Assembly (NCBI RefSeq): GCF_900452865.1
Contig: NZ_UGOZ01000001.1
Coordinates: 2,945,001-3,009,000 of the forward strand
From: Legionella taurinensis
GTDB lineage: Bacteria > Pseudomonadota > Gammaproteobacteria > Legionellales > Legionellaceae
Direction: 5' to 3'
Length of the DNA stretch: 64,000 nt
The position numbers and the translations under genes are program-made. Under the pieces are notes generated by a model. That model did no database searches and was not told the origin of the DNA. It was given only the letters and a program-made list of their open reading frames with translations. Below are positions 54,046 through 63,079 of this stretch, piece after piece (position 1 is the stretch's first letter; each line of letters opens with the position of its first letter).

Positions 54046-54443
54046 CCGATGCCAAAATTGCTGTTCACCAAAAAACCTTTGCCATTGCCTGGGGCGACAT
54101 GGACGCGCTGGGTCATGTCAACAACGGCCGTTATTTCGACTATTTTCAGCAGGCGCGCATTGACTGGCTGCAGGAATTGAATCTCGACATGCGGCAAACG
54201 CTTGGTCCAGTTGTTATTCACATTGCCTGCACGTTTTTAAAGCCCGTGGTCTATCCGGCCACATTAACCTTAACCAGCAGCGTGCATAGCCTGGGACGCT
54301 CCAGTTTCGTGATGGATCACGATTTGTTTCAGGATGAGCAACTGATGGCGCAGGGCACAAGTAAAATTGTTTGGGTTGATTATCAGAAAAATCAGTCTGT
54401 CCCCGTACCGGAATGCATTCGCGGGTTCTTTCAGCAAAAATAA
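54042..54443 (+). CDS. acyl-CoA thioesterase, 4HBT hotdog family
   Basis: This 133-aa single-hotdog protein is of the YbgC/4-hydroxybenzoyl-CoA thioesterase type. GDMDALGHVNNGRYFDYFQQ contains the catalytic Asp and the GHVNN motif, and SLGRSSFVMDHDLF follows. It hydrolyses short or aromatic acyl-CoA; the exact substrate is unknown. It is coupled to priA by a four-base overlap. Confidence 0.92.
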   Translation: MTDAKIAVHQKTFAIAWGDMDALGHVNNGRYFDYFQQARIDWLQELNLDMRQTLGPVVIHIACTFLKPVVYPATLTLTSSVHSLGRSSFVMDHDLFQDEQLMAQGTSKIVWVDYQKNQSVPVPECIRGFFQQK

Positions 54444-54518
54444 AAGGGGGCCTTAAGCTTCCCTTAACGCTTTTCTGCCTATAATCGGCTCTCCTTGATG
54501 AAGCCTAACGGAGAGACC

Positions 54519-55373
54519 ATGGCAAAAAAACAAGAACTGCTTAAACTGGCCGACACTTTGCGCAGCAATTACATTGCTTATCAAAAAGACAAAAGTCATA
54601 TTACTCATTTAAAAGCCGGCATTGAGGCATTTGAAAAGACCATACCCGATCTTTCAAAATTAGACCATTTGCTCAGCAGCGTTGCATTGACGGACTTACC
54701 TGCCTGTCTTGATGCCCTCCTGTGGGCAGCAAAAAGTTATGTGGCTTTAGCGCTTGAAAATAAAGCCGACTTGAACAAGCATCACCAATTATTGGAGCAT
54801 GCCCTCGACTGTTATGAGCTAACTAGCAATCTCGTTAAGCAGATTCAACCGGTCCGAATGACAACCGCGTTGAGCCTTATTGAATTGGAAGCCGACTTCA
54901 GTGGATTAAAAATAGCTTACTTGAAAGCAGCAGGGGAATTCGATGCCCTTAAGAAACAGATGCAATCCGATAACCAACCTGATTCAGGCATTCAGGCCCG
55001 CCTGCAAAAAATTCAACAAGAAATAAGTGGGTTTAATCAAAAGCTCAAAAAGGGGTATAAAAATCCGTTCTACCGGAAATCCTTAAACATTACCGCCGAG
55101 TTCGAGGACGAAGTGAATCAGATCTTGAATTCCATTAACGACCTGTTAAAAGCACCATCCAAAAGGAAGAATGAGGAAATTACGGAGCCCTCCACGCAGG
55201 CAAGCGTCTTTAAAACGCCTGTTTCTATTCCTAAAAAGAAAAAAAGCCAGACTGAACAGGTCATGCCCGACCAGGAGGCAGCCGTTGCCCTGCTGTCATT
55301 GTCTCTTTTTTGTAAACAACAACCCGAACAGGAAAAACCCGGCAATACCGCCAAAACCCTGCAACTCTCCTGA
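54519..55373 (+). CDS. uncharacterised 284-aa helical protein
   Basis: I do not recognise this gene. The start at ATG 54519 follows AACGGAGAGACC. The protein is helical and lysine-rich, with probable coiled coil around residues 130-190 (DFSGLKIAYLKAAGEFDALK, then RLQKIQQEISGFNQKLKKGY). The C-terminus is polar and disordered (PKKKKSQTEQ). No signal peptide or membrane segment is seen. A hairpin follows the stop. Confidence 0.65.
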   Translation: MAKKQELLKLADTLRSNYIAYQKDKSHITHLKAGIEAFEKTIPDLSKLDHLLSSVALTDLPACLDALLWAAKSYVALALENKADLNKHHQLLEHALDCYELTSNLVKQIQPVRMTTALSLIELEADFSGLKIAYLKAAGEFDALKKQMQSDNQPDSGIQARLQKIQQEISGFNQKLKKGYKNPFYRKSLNITAEFEDEVNQILNSINDLLKAPSKRKNEEITEPSTQASVFKTPVSIPKKKKSQTEQVMPDQEAAVALLSLSLFCKQQPEQEKPGNTAKTLQLS

Positions 55374-55387
55374 CAGCCTTGAATACG

Positions 55388-55419
55388 TTCAGGTTGGGTT
55401 TCACATGGCCCAACCTGAA
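55388..55419 (+). terminator. hairpin after the 284-aa gene
   Basis: TTCAGGTTGGG and CCCAACCTGAA form a perfect 11-bp stem with a ten-base loop, 15 bases after the stop. It is followed by AATTT, a short T-run. Confidence 0.6.
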
Positions 55420-55480
55420 AATTTGCCATAACCCTCCTTTTCCATTACTTTAAGCGTCTATCCCTTTTTTCAAGACAAGA

Positions 55481-56413
55481 ATGACTGACGTATTAATTTC
55501 TCATCAACAGGAAACGGAAGCCCTGTCCGCAGTAGCAGCGCGTGTCGCTGAGAAAATTAAACAACAGGGCAGGCAGGATGGCTTTTCCGTTGCAGAGCAG
55601 TTGGAACTGCTGCAGGAATTGCAGTCTTTTGACTTTGGGCGTTTTCTTTTACAGAACCAGGGCATTAATGGGTTTTGGACACATTACATGTTAACGCACC
55701 CCTTTCATGGCCGGCTAACCGGAAAGAATAACCGGGGCCACGCGTTTTCGCCACTGGAAAAATTTATTCTTGATGACTCCCCCTTAATGTTGGCCACCCA
55801 GGAGCGCTTCACGTTTTTCCTTAAAGAAAACCAGACCGGGGTGCGCCCTGGGGCCACATTGGCTTGTATTCCCTGCGGCATGATGGGGGAATTGCTTTAT
55901 CTTGATTTTCAGGGGGTTTCTGATTGCCGACTGGTGGGTATTGATTACGATGCCGACACCCTGAGGGATGCAAAGCAATTAGCCGTCGAAAAAGGCTTAA
56001 ACCCATGGCTGGTTTTAAAACAGGCAGATGCCTGGAAAATCACGGCCGAGGATGAATACGATTTGATTTCAAGCAATGGCTTAAGCATTTACGAACCGGG
56101 CACCGAACGGCTTTTGCAGCTCTATCAACGCTTTTATACCGCATTAAAGCCAGGCGGTAAATTAGTCACCAGCTTTGTCACTCCGCCCCCCACGGAAACT
56201 CACCCCGGAGAATGGGATCTGTCGCAGATAAACTTAGAGCACCTGCGCTTACAGAAACTGTTATTCACAACGCTTATCGACAGCAAATTCCGCTGCTTCC
56301 GCTCGTCGCAGGAAACAGAGGCCCTGCTCTCGCAGGCCGGGTTTTCATCCATCCGCTTTATTTATGACAAAGCACGCCTTTTTCCAACCGTGACGGCGTT
56401 TAAACCCCAATAA
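55481..56413 (+). CDS. class I SAM-dependent methyltransferase
   Basis: This 310-aa protein has an all-helical N-terminal 110 residues and a Rossmann methyltransferase domain. The SAM site is ACIPCGMMGELLYLDF, with the acidic residue in VGIDYDADTL, then DLISSNGLSIYEPG as motif III/IV and LKPGGKLVTSFV. The double-Cys glycine loop is unusual. The substrate is unknown. It is not EgtD, because the EgtD N-terminal motif is absent, even though an EgtC-like protein follows. Confidence 0.82.
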   Translation: MTDVLISHQQETEALSAVAARVAEKIKQQGRQDGFSVAEQLELLQELQSFDFGRFLLQNQGINGFWTHYMLTHPFHGRLTGKNNRGHAFSPLEKFILDDSPLMLATQERFTFFLKENQTGVRPGATLACIPCGMMGELLYLDFQGVSDCRLVGIDYDADTLRDAKQLAVEKGLNPWLVLKQADAWKITAEDEYDLISSNGLSIYEPGTERLLQLYQRFYTALKPGGKLVTSFVTPPPTETHPGEWDLSQINLEHLRLQKLLFTTLIDSKFRCFRSSQETEALLSQAGFSSIRFIYDKARLFPTVTAFKPQ

Positions 56414-56468
56414 TACAGCGCGCCTCCTCAGGTTTTATTGCTATAGTTAATAAAACCAAGGAGGAATC

Positions 56469-57314
56469 ATGTGTCGACTTGTTGCTTATCTCGGGGATGA
56501 TGTGTTACTGGAGGACGTGCTGGTGAAGCCCACCAACTCCATCATTATGCAAAGCCTTCACGCTCGCGAATCCACCATTCCAACCAATGGCGATGGGTTC
56601 GGTTTAGGCTGGTATGCCCATCACCTCAGCCCTGCGCCGGCCTTGTTTACCTCCATTTCACCGGCCTGGAATGACAGAAACCTACTGCATTTGACTGCTA
56701 AAATTCAATCCACCTGTTTTTTTGCGCATGTACGCGCGGCCAGTGCGGGAGGTGTGACCAACTACAATTGCCACCCGTTTATTCATGGTAACTGGATGTT
56801 GATGCACAACGGCGGCATTGACAATTTCATCACCGTTAAACGTCACTTGCGCCACATGCTGGAGGATGACATTTATAATTGGATTCAGGGGGAAACCGAT
56901 TCGGAGCATTTTTTTGCTTTGTTTCTGCAATTGGCCAAGGGAAAAGATTTATCGCAATTATCCACTGTCGCTGAAATTTTTCAGGCGACGGTGACCGAAA
57001 TCAATCGGCTGGTCAATGATTTCGGTGCGGAAGAAGCGTCTTATTTTAATATTTGCCTTACCGATGGGCAGCGCTTACTGGCAAGCCGTTATTGTTCTGA
57101 CAAGAAACTAAAACCCGAATCCATGCATTATTTTTCCGGACACTGTTTTACGCCGCATAAACACAATCATGGTCATTCAACCGACGATCATCATTGCGTG
57201 CTGGTGGCGTCCGAAAAATTAACTAAATTTAAAGCGGAATGGCAGGACGTGCCCCCCAATCACCTGCTGCTGGTGGATTTTGACCGGGAAATCAGACTTC
57301 ATCCCCTGCTGTAA
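56469..57314 (+). CDS. class II glutamine amidotransferase (EgtC/YafJ-like)
   Basis: This 281-aa Ntn-hydrolase begins MCRLVAYLG, with Cys2 as the nucleophile after Met removal. DGFGLGWY, FFAHVRAAS, NCHPFIHGNWMLMHNGGI and GETDSEHFF complete the glutamine-binding site. There is no synthase domain. Related proteins include EgtC, but the other egt genes are not seen here, so function is open. AAGGAGGAATC precedes the ATG. Confidence 0.87.
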   Translation: MCRLVAYLGDDVLLEDVLVKPTNSIIMQSLHARESTIPTNGDGFGLGWYAHHLSPAPALFTSISPAWNDRNLLHLTAKIQSTCFFAHVRAASAGGVTNYNCHPFIHGNWMLMHNGGIDNFITVKRHLRHMLEDDIYNWIQGETDSEHFFALFLQLAKGKDLSQLSTVAEIFQATVTEINRLVNDFGAEEASYFNICLTDGQRLLASRYCSDKKLKPESMHYFSGHCFTPHKHNHGHSTDDHHCVLVASEKLTKFKAEWQDVPPNHLLLVDFDREIRLHPLL

Positions 57315-57764
57315 TTAAGCGTGCAGTGTGTCTGTAACGGCGGTAAGGTTGGCGGCGGGCGTGGCGCCGGTTTGTTTGCCGAGGTAATTCAAGGCTAAGG
57401 AAATGCGTTCCTGACTGACGATTTTAGGCCAGCAATAAATATCGTTAAAACATTTCTGTTGTTGTTTAAACGTTTCAGCGAAGGCGCTTCGCATCATTTC
57501 CGAATCAGTCCAGGCAATGACAGGCAATGAGGGCTTCAATTCCCAGAGCGCATCCGCCAGGGCAGGTCCATTACACAATAATCCATCGCTGGCACCCAAA
57601 TCGCCATCGACAATCACTAAAGACACCTCGTCTGATTCGATCACATTTAACGCGTTGAGACTGTCATTGACCACTGTCACTTGCACTGCAGGTTGCACGG
57701 ATTGCAACAGACGTGTTAAGCAAAAGGCATTAAATGCATTGTCCTCGACAATTAATACACGCAT
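57315..57764 (-). CDS. stand-alone response-regulator receiver domain
   Basis: This 149-aa protein is a CheY-like receiver with no output domain. The acidic pair is Glu7-Asp8, the phosphoacceptor is Asp53 in VIVDGDLG, the switch Thr/Ser is in VIAWTDSE, and the conserved Lys is in CWPKIV. It probably passes phosphate in a relay or signals by protein contact. No kinase gene is near. AAGGAG precedes ATG 57764. It ends one base past the convergent amidotransferase gene. Confidence 0.82.
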   Translation of the reverse strand: MRVLIVEDNAFNAFCLTRLLQSVQPAVQVTVVNDSLNALNVIESDEVSLVIVDGDLGASDGLLCNGPALADALWELKPSLPVIAWTDSEMMRSAFAETFKQQQKCFNDIYCWPKIVSQERISLALNYLGKQTGATPAANLTAVTDTLHA

Positions 57765-57896
57765 GAAAACTCCTTGAATCAATGCCTGCAGTATACCGAG
57801 CAAACCTTAAGAAAAACTTAAGAATTATTGCAATTTCATAAATATTTTTAGTCGCTTTTAAAATAGATTATTGATTTTTAACGGATTTTTTAAAAA

Positions 57897-57919
57897 AACA
57901 GACTGCGTGGCAGTCTGTT
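57897..57919 (-). terminator. rpiA terminator
   Basis: On the minus strand a perfect 10-bp stem (AACAGACTGC/GCAGTCTGTT) with a three-base loop is followed by a run of seven T, starting 18 bases after the rpiA stop. It is the most typical intrinsic terminator of the window. Confidence 0.92.
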
Positions 57920-57936
57920 CCTGTGTTAAGAAAAAC

Positions 57937-58584
57937 TTACCTGATCGTCAGGCCATCCGAGTGAGCGGCAATGACTTTGTTGGCCCGGCGTTTAGCAAAA
58001 AGACCGCACTCGACTACCCCGGGAATGAGCTTGATAGACTCTTCGAGACGGATGGGGGTGGTTATATCTAAATGATAAACATCAAGAATAATATTGCCGT
58101 TGTCGGTTTTAAATCCTTCACGGTATTCCGGGTCGCCACCGAGCTTAACCAGTTCGCGTGCCACGTAACTGCGGGCTAAAGGAAGTACCTCGACCGCCAC
58201 CGGGAAAGCGCCCAAACGATTGACGATTTTTGATTCATCCACGATGCAGATAAATTCAGAAGCCACGGTGGCAATGATTTTTTCGCGGGTTAAGGCCCCG
58301 CCGCCGCCCTTTACCATTTCGTTCTGTGCATTGATCTCATCCGCCCCATCAATGTAAATGGGCAATTCACCCGCGGCATTTAAATCAATCACCGGAATTC
58401 CTGCGGCCCGCAAACGGGTTTCTGTGGCCACTGAACTGGCGACACAGGCGTCAATGCGATGCTTAATAGCCGCCAATTCCTCAATAAAATAATTGACCGT
58501 CGAGCCTGTGCCTACGCCGACAATCATGTTGTCATCAATAAAGGCGAGAGCCGCTTTGGCAGCCTGTTGCTTTAATTCATTCAT
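57937..58584 (-). CDS. rpiA: ribose-5-phosphate isomerase A
   Basis: RpiA interconverts ribose-5-phosphate and ribulose-5-phosphate in the pentose phosphate pathway. The 215-aa protein carries [16 protein letters not shown] (phosphate-binding loop), YIDGADEIN with the catalytic-site acids, and [12 protein letters not shown], including the catalytic Glu. [13 protein letters not shown] is the C-terminal signature. It is separated by about 30 bp from the poxB-type gene on the same strand. Confidence 0.97.
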   Translation of the reverse strand: MNELKQQAAKAALAFIDDNMIVGVGTGSTVNYFIEELAAIKHRIDACVASSVATETRLRAAGIPVIDLNAAGELPIYIDGADEINAQNEMVKGGGGALTREKIIATVASEFICIVDESKIVNRLGAFPVAVEVLPLARSYVARELVKLGGDPEYREGFKTDNGNIILDVYHLDITTPIRLEESIKLIPGVVECGLFAKRRANKVIAAHSDGLTIR

Positions 58585-58614
58585 CGTGCACTCACTGGGG
58601 TGAAAAGCCGCATT

Positions 58615-60336
58615 CTAACGCCATAAACTGTTCTTCACCAAATCAAGAATTTCAGTTCCCTGGCCGTTGATAATGGCTTTCATCATGTAGAGGCTAAACC
58701 CTTTGACCTGCGCTGTGGTGATGGTCGGCGGCATGACCAGTTCATTGCGGTTAACCCGCACGTCCACCAATGCAGGTCCGGGATGGCTGAAAGCCACCTG
58801 CAAAGCCTGTTGTAATTGCTCAGGCTCCTCCACCCGAAACCCCTTAATCCCTATCGCTTCGGCCATGAGGGCAAAATTGGGGTTTTCCAACTCGGTGGCA
58901 TATTCCATCATGCCGCCCACGTGCATTTCCATCTCCACAAAGCCTAAGGTGCTGTTATTAAAAATAACAATTTTGACGGGCAGATTCTGCTGCACCAGGG
59001 TCAGAACATCCCCCATTAGCATGCTGAATCCGCCATCACCGCATAAAGCGACCACCTGACGCTCGGGAAAGGCAGTTTGCGCTCCGATGGCCTGAGCCAG
59101 TGCATTAGCCATAGAGCCGTGATTAAAGGAGCCCAGTAAACGCCGCTGGCCATTCATGCTGAGATAACGGGCTGCCCAGACCGTCGGCGTACCGACATCG
59201 CAGGTAAAAATCGTGTCGACGTGCGCTTCTTCATTGATAAGACGGGTTAAAAACTGCGGGTGGATAACCTTTTTGCCGGGGTTATAATTAGCAAGCGCAT
59301 CCAAATCACGGCGTGCCTTTTTATAATGGCTAACCGCCTGTTCCAGATGACTGCTGTCGGTTTTTGTCTCAATCAAAGGCAGCAGGGCTTTGAGAGTGGC
59401 ATCGCTATCGCCAATCACCCCAAGTGCGAGATCGGTGCGTTTGCCCAATTGTTCGCCGTGCAAATCAATTTGAATGATGTCTGCTTTACCCGGATAAAAT
59501 TGCCGGTAAGGGAAGGACGTTCCAAGCAGCAGCAGGGTGTCGCAAGCCTCCATCGCATAATAACCGGAAGAGAAGCCGATCAGCCCTGTCATGCCGACGT
59601 CATACGGGTTGTCGTATTCGACATAAGGTTTTCCGCGCAGGGTATGAACCACCGGCGCACGCAATTTTTCACACAAGGCCATCAGCGATCGATGGGCGTT
59701 AGCCGCGCCGATGCCGGCAAAAATGGTGATTTTTTTTGCGCTGTTTAACCGCTTTGCCAATTCATCCAATAAATCCGGCTGCGGAATCACCGCGGGTTGC
59801 GGCATAGGCATCCACGCCGGCATCGCCTCTGCCCGCATTTCCTGCAAGGCCAAATCGCCAGAGATCACCAACACGGCCACACCCCGTTTGGCCAGGGCGG
59901 TCTGCATGGCAATTTTCAGCAAACGCGGCACCTGTTCGACCGACGAAATGACTTCACAAAAACAGCTGCATTCTTTAAATAAAATATTAGGATGGGTTTC
60001 CTGAAAATAATCCCCGCCGATTTCCGGGGTTGGGATATGCGCGGCAATCGCTAAAACCGGGGCATTGCTGCGCTGGCAATCATAAAGCCCGTTAATCAGA
60101 TGCACATTACCCGGCCCGCAGCTTCCGGCACAGACCGTGAGCTCGCCGGTCAACTGGGCCTCGGCGCCGGCAGCAAAGGCTGCCACCTCCTCATGGCGGG
60201 TATGCACCCAGCGGATGATCTTGCGTTTTTGCAGGGCATTGGTAATGCCGTTTAAAGAATCACCAACAATACCGTAAATGCGTTTGATTCCTGCCTTTTC
60301 CAACGATTCCACAAAAACATCCGCAACAGTAGCCAT
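58615..60336 (-). CDS. poxB: thiamine-pyrophosphate-dependent pyruvate dehydrogenase (quinone), PoxB type
   Basis: This 573-aa protein matches E. coli PoxB in length (572 aa) and order: HTRHEEVAAFAAGAEAQLTG contains the TPP-activating Glu, then the FAD-binding middle domain, then GDGGFSMLMGDVLT as the TPP/Mg motif. The C-terminal membrane-binding tail (KGFSLYMMKAIINGQGTEIL) closely follows PoxB, which supports pyruvate:quinone oxidoreductase over acetolactate synthase. The product would be acetate and CO2, with electrons to ubiquinone. AAGGACTGAAC precedes the ATG. Confidence 0.92.
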   Translation of the reverse strand: MATVADVFVESLEKAGIKRIYGIVGDSLNGITNALQKRKIIRWVHTRHEEVAAFAAGAEAQLTGELTVCAGSCGPGNVHLINGLYDCQRSNAPVLAIAAHIPTPEIGGDYFQETHPNILFKECSCFCEVISSVEQVPRLLKIAMQTALAKRGVAVLVISGDLALQEMRAEAMPAWMPMPQPAVIPQPDLLDELAKRLNSAKKITIFAGIGAANAHRSLMALCEKLRAPVVHTLRGKPYVEYDNPYDVGMTGLIGFSSGYYAMEACDTLLLLGTSFPYRQFYPGKADIIQIDLHGEQLGKRTDLALGVIGDSDATLKALLPLIETKTDSSHLEQAVSHYKKARRDLDALANYNPGKKVIHPQFLTRLINEEAHVDTIFTCDVGTPTVWAARYLSMNGQRRLLGSFNHGSMANALAQAIGAQTAFPERQVVALCGDGGFSMLMGDVLTLVQQNLPVKIVIFNNSTLGFVEMEMHVGGMMEYATELENPNFALMAEAIGIKGFRVEEPEQLQQALQVAFSHPGPALVDVRVNRNELVMPPTITTAQVKGFSLYMMKAIINGQGTEILDLVKNSLWR

Positions 60337-60368
60337 GTTCAGTCCTTAGCGCCAGGCGTTAGTGTCAA

Positions 60369-60680
60369 TTACTGACCTACAGTGGGTGCTGACATCGGCA
60401 CCGCCGGTTTGGTCGTTATGGATTGACCAGAGGGGTTGGGCGCGTTGGAAGCCGCTGCGGAGGAGGAAGACGAATGACCGGCTGTGCTGGATCCGCTGCT
60501 TGGCGCATTCGCACGATCATAGGTCGTGACGCTGGCCGAGGAGCTGCTATGGTACGTGGTGTCATCCCTGCCGCTGGAGCCGCCCATTAAGCTTTGCATG
60601 GTGTCACACCCTGTCATTACCAACGGTGAAGCCAGTAACAATGAAGTCATATAGACCGTGCGCAATTTCAGTTTTTGCAT
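60369..60680 (-). CDS. small Ser-rich lipoprotein
   Basis: This 103-aa protein has a lipoprotein signal ending LVMTGC. The mature part is low-complexity, dominated by Ser, Ala, Thr and Pro (HSSSSSAAASNAPNPSGQS). AAGGATGACGAT precedes the ATG. It lies 32 bp upstream of poxB on the same strand and might be cotranscribed. The function is unknown. Confidence 0.75.
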   Translation of the reverse strand: MQKLKLRTVYMTSLLLASPLVMTGCDTMQSLMGGSSGRDDTTYHSSSSASVTTYDRANAPSSGSSTAGHSSSSSAAASNAPNPSGQSITTKPAVPMSAPTVGQ

Positions 60681-60832
60681 ATCGTCATCCTTGAAATAAT
60701 TGGAGATACAGTCGTATAGATTCTAGCGGGTGCTCCCGACGTTGTAAAACGTCAACTTGTTAATACGGCAAAATTGGGATAAATATGTCTTATGCGTGCA
60801 AAGCGCAACCCAATCATTAAAAGGATTCATTC

Positions 60833-61783
60833 ATGATTTACCAGACTATTCTTGAAACCATAGGTCAGACCCCTGTCGTCCGCATTAACCGAATCAGCCA
60901 GGAATTGGACTGCGAACTCTATGCCAAATGTGAATTTTTTAATCCCGGCGGCTCAGTGAAGGATCGTATCGGCTATGAGATGGTTAAAAAAGCAGAAGAA
61001 GCCGGACGCATTAAACCCGGCGATACCCTGATAGAGCCCACGTCCGGGAATACGGGGATAGGCATTGCCTTGGCCGGTGCCGTGTTGGGCTATCATGTCA
61101 TTATTACCATGCCAAACAAAATGAGCCAGGAAAAACAGTCGGTACTGGAACGCCTGGGCGCCACCATCTACAGAACACCGACTGAAGCAGCGTCCAGCGA
61201 TCCGGACAGCCATATTTCCCTGGCTAAGGATCTACAGCGGCAAATTCCCAACTCCCATATCCTCGATCAATACGCAAACCCCGACAATCCCAATGCCCAT
61301 TACTACGGGACCGCGCAGGAAATTATTGATGATTTCGGAAAGGACTTGCACATGGTGGTTGCCAGCGTGGGGACAGGAGGCACCATCACCGGCATTGCCC
61401 GCCGACTGAAAGAATACAACCCGGCCATCCAGATTGTCGGCGTTGATCCCGTAGGCTCAATCCTTGGCGGCGGTACGGAAATTAAACCTTATCTCGTCGA
61501 GGGGATTGGCTATGATTTCTTTCCCGACGTGTTAAACAATGACTTGATAGACCAATACATTAAAACGACAGATGCCGATTCATTCGCCATGGCAAGGCGC
61601 TTGATTCGCGAGGAAGGCTTGTTAGTCGGCGGCTCCTGTGGCGCCGCCATGTGGGGGGCCCTTAAAGCGGCAAAAACACTCGGGAAGCATCAGAAATGCC
61701 TGGTTATCCTGCCCGATTCCATCCGCAACTACATGTCCAAATTCGCTAACGATGAGTGGATGAAAGAGCAGGGTTTTCTGTAA
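60833..61783 (+). CDS. cbs: PLP-dependent cystathionine beta-synthase type enzyme
   Basis: This 316-aa fold-II PLP enzyme has the PLP lysine in GGSVKDRIG, the substrate loop PTSGNTGIGIAL and the phosphate-binding VGTGGTITG. TMPNKMSQEKQ, GVDPVGSILGGG and DSIRNYMSKFANDEWM are marks of the cystathionine beta-synthase branch rather than CysK/CysM. It lacks the regulatory CBS domain pair of the eukaryotic enzyme. It would condense serine (or acetylserine) with homocysteine. No gamma-lyase gene is adjacent. AAGGA precedes the ATG. Confidence 0.86.
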   Translation: MIYQTILETIGQTPVVRINRISQELDCELYAKCEFFNPGGSVKDRIGYEMVKKAEEAGRIKPGDTLIEPTSGNTGIGIALAGAVLGYHVIITMPNKMSQEKQSVLERLGATIYRTPTEAASSDPDSHISLAKDLQRQIPNSHILDQYANPDNPNAHYYGTAQEIIDDFGKDLHMVVASVGTGGTITGIARRLKEYNPAIQIVGVDPVGSILGGGTEIKPYLVEGIGYDFFPDVLNNDLIDQYIKTTDADSFAMARRLIREEGLLVGGSCGAAMWGALKAAKTLGKHQKCLVILPDSIRNYMSKFANDEWMKEQGFL

Positions 61784-61816
61784 GACGATGGTCTCCCCTG
61801 ATCAGGGGAGTTGCCT

Positions 61817-62992
61817 TCATTTAATGGCCGAAATGGAACTGCGGGTATTTTCCTGATTGTCGTTTTCAATCATGTCAAGTACCAGTTTGGAGTCAAGCTG
61901 GCCAATGCTGACCGCGCGGGCAATGGCATGGATAAGTTCGTTAACCACTTGCGACTCATTGGATTCCCTGTTCAAGGCAATGATGGCGGGTTTGTTCTGA
62001 GCTCTGGACGTGATTTCAGCAAAGAAATGCTCATTACCGTACTCAAGTCCTACCTGACGAATGCGCCCTCGCAGGTAATCACTGCTGCCTAATCCTTTGA
62101 CATACATGGCAATCAGTTGGTCTTTGTTCAAATTGCCATACTGAACCATATTGGCCAGCAGGCTTTTATAATAATCAAACTCCGCCAGCAACCGCTTGTC
62201 TTCCGCCTCAATGCGCGCCAGGATGGCCGGCATTTCCGGATCGGGCTTGCTTTGTTCAGGGTTCGGTTCAATGGGTGGAACGGGTTGATTGGCAACCAGT
62301 TGAAAGCGTTCGGGTTGGGATACGCGAGGAATGTAGTGTTGTCCCTGCAACTGGATCACAACCTCGCCCACCCCTTGAGATTCCGCTTGACCATGGTACT
62401 TCATTGCGGGTATTTCTTTGTTGGGCTCGACCATTTTCACGGTAATCGGAATGTGCAGGGCATTGGCCAAGGCGGCAAGGGCCGTTTCATCAATCCAGGT
62501 GGATTGCTGGCGCATTTCAGCCGGTGACGTGCCTTCCGTGTTATCAACGAAAGCACCTCGATAGTTTTCGGGATAAGTCACCATTTCATCGACTGCAATC
62601 TGGCGCAGGGTATACGCCAATTTATCAATGAATTCAGCCATTTTGACAGGTGAATCCACCATTCTTGCCGGTGAATCGACTAAATCGCGGACACGCTCAG
62701 TCACTGTTTTTAATCCAGAGCCATGCTTCATGGGGAATAATTTAAAATGACGTGCTAATAAACGCTTAAACAGGTCTTCGATGCCTCGGGAACGGGCATT
62801 CATGGGAAAATTGTTTTTAGTCAACAGCTTATCAACCAAGGCCGCTGCAATCGCTCTAAAACCGCAATCGCCGTGACCGCCGACATCGACGAACGCAGGT
62901 TCCTGACGTTTGACTACTTTTGAATAAGTCGGCGCCACACCCTGGTTGGGCTTGACCCTGGCCGGGTCTCTAAAAAAACTTGATGTACTCAT
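61817..62992 (-). CDS. OTU-type cysteine protease, candidate deubiquitinase effector
   Basis: This 391-aa protein carries an OTU catalytic core. GGHGDCGFRAIAAAL holds Asp42 and the nucleophile Cys43 with the helix that follows. STWIDETALAALANALHIPI is the OTU central helix. QLQGQHYIPRV supplies the general-base His219. Legionella deliver OTU enzymes (LotA, LotB/Ceg23, LotC, Ceg7) through Dot/Icm to edit host ubiquitin. The remaining C-terminal 170 residues are helical, starting with a Pro-rich linker (VPPIEPNPEQSKPDPEMP). There is no signal peptide. AGAGG precedes the ATG. Ubiquitin cleavage is inferred from the motif. Confidence 0.82.
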   Translation of the reverse strand: MSTSSFFRDPARVKPNQGVAPTYSKVVKRQEPAFVDVGGHGDCGFRAIAAALVDKLLTKNNFPMNARSRGIEDLFKRLLARHFKLFPMKHGSGLKTVTERVRDLVDSPARMVDSPVKMAEFIDKLAYTLRQIAVDEMVTYPENYRGAFVDNTEGTSPAEMRQQSTWIDETALAALANALHIPITVKMVEPNKEIPAMKYHGQAESQGVGEVVIQLQGQHYIPRVSQPERFQLVANQPVPPIEPNPEQSKPDPEMPAILARIEAEDKRLLAEFDYYKSLLANMVQYGNLNKDQLIAMYVKGLGSSDYLRGRIRQVGLEYGNEHFFAEITSRAQNKPAIIALNRESNESQVVNELIHAIARAVSIGQLDSKLVLDMIENDNQENTRSSISAIK

Positions 62993-63079
62993 CGCACACC
63001 TCTGTGTCGGGTTATTCTTCCATTCTAATCAAACTAGATTTAGGAATACTGTTTGTTCAATTACCCAACAAAGCCAATT

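Noticed and set aside
55481-57314. Ergothioneine operon (EgtD-EgtC)
   Set aside because: The methyltransferase lacks EgtD motifs, and EgtB is absent; only the amidotransferase is EgtC-like.
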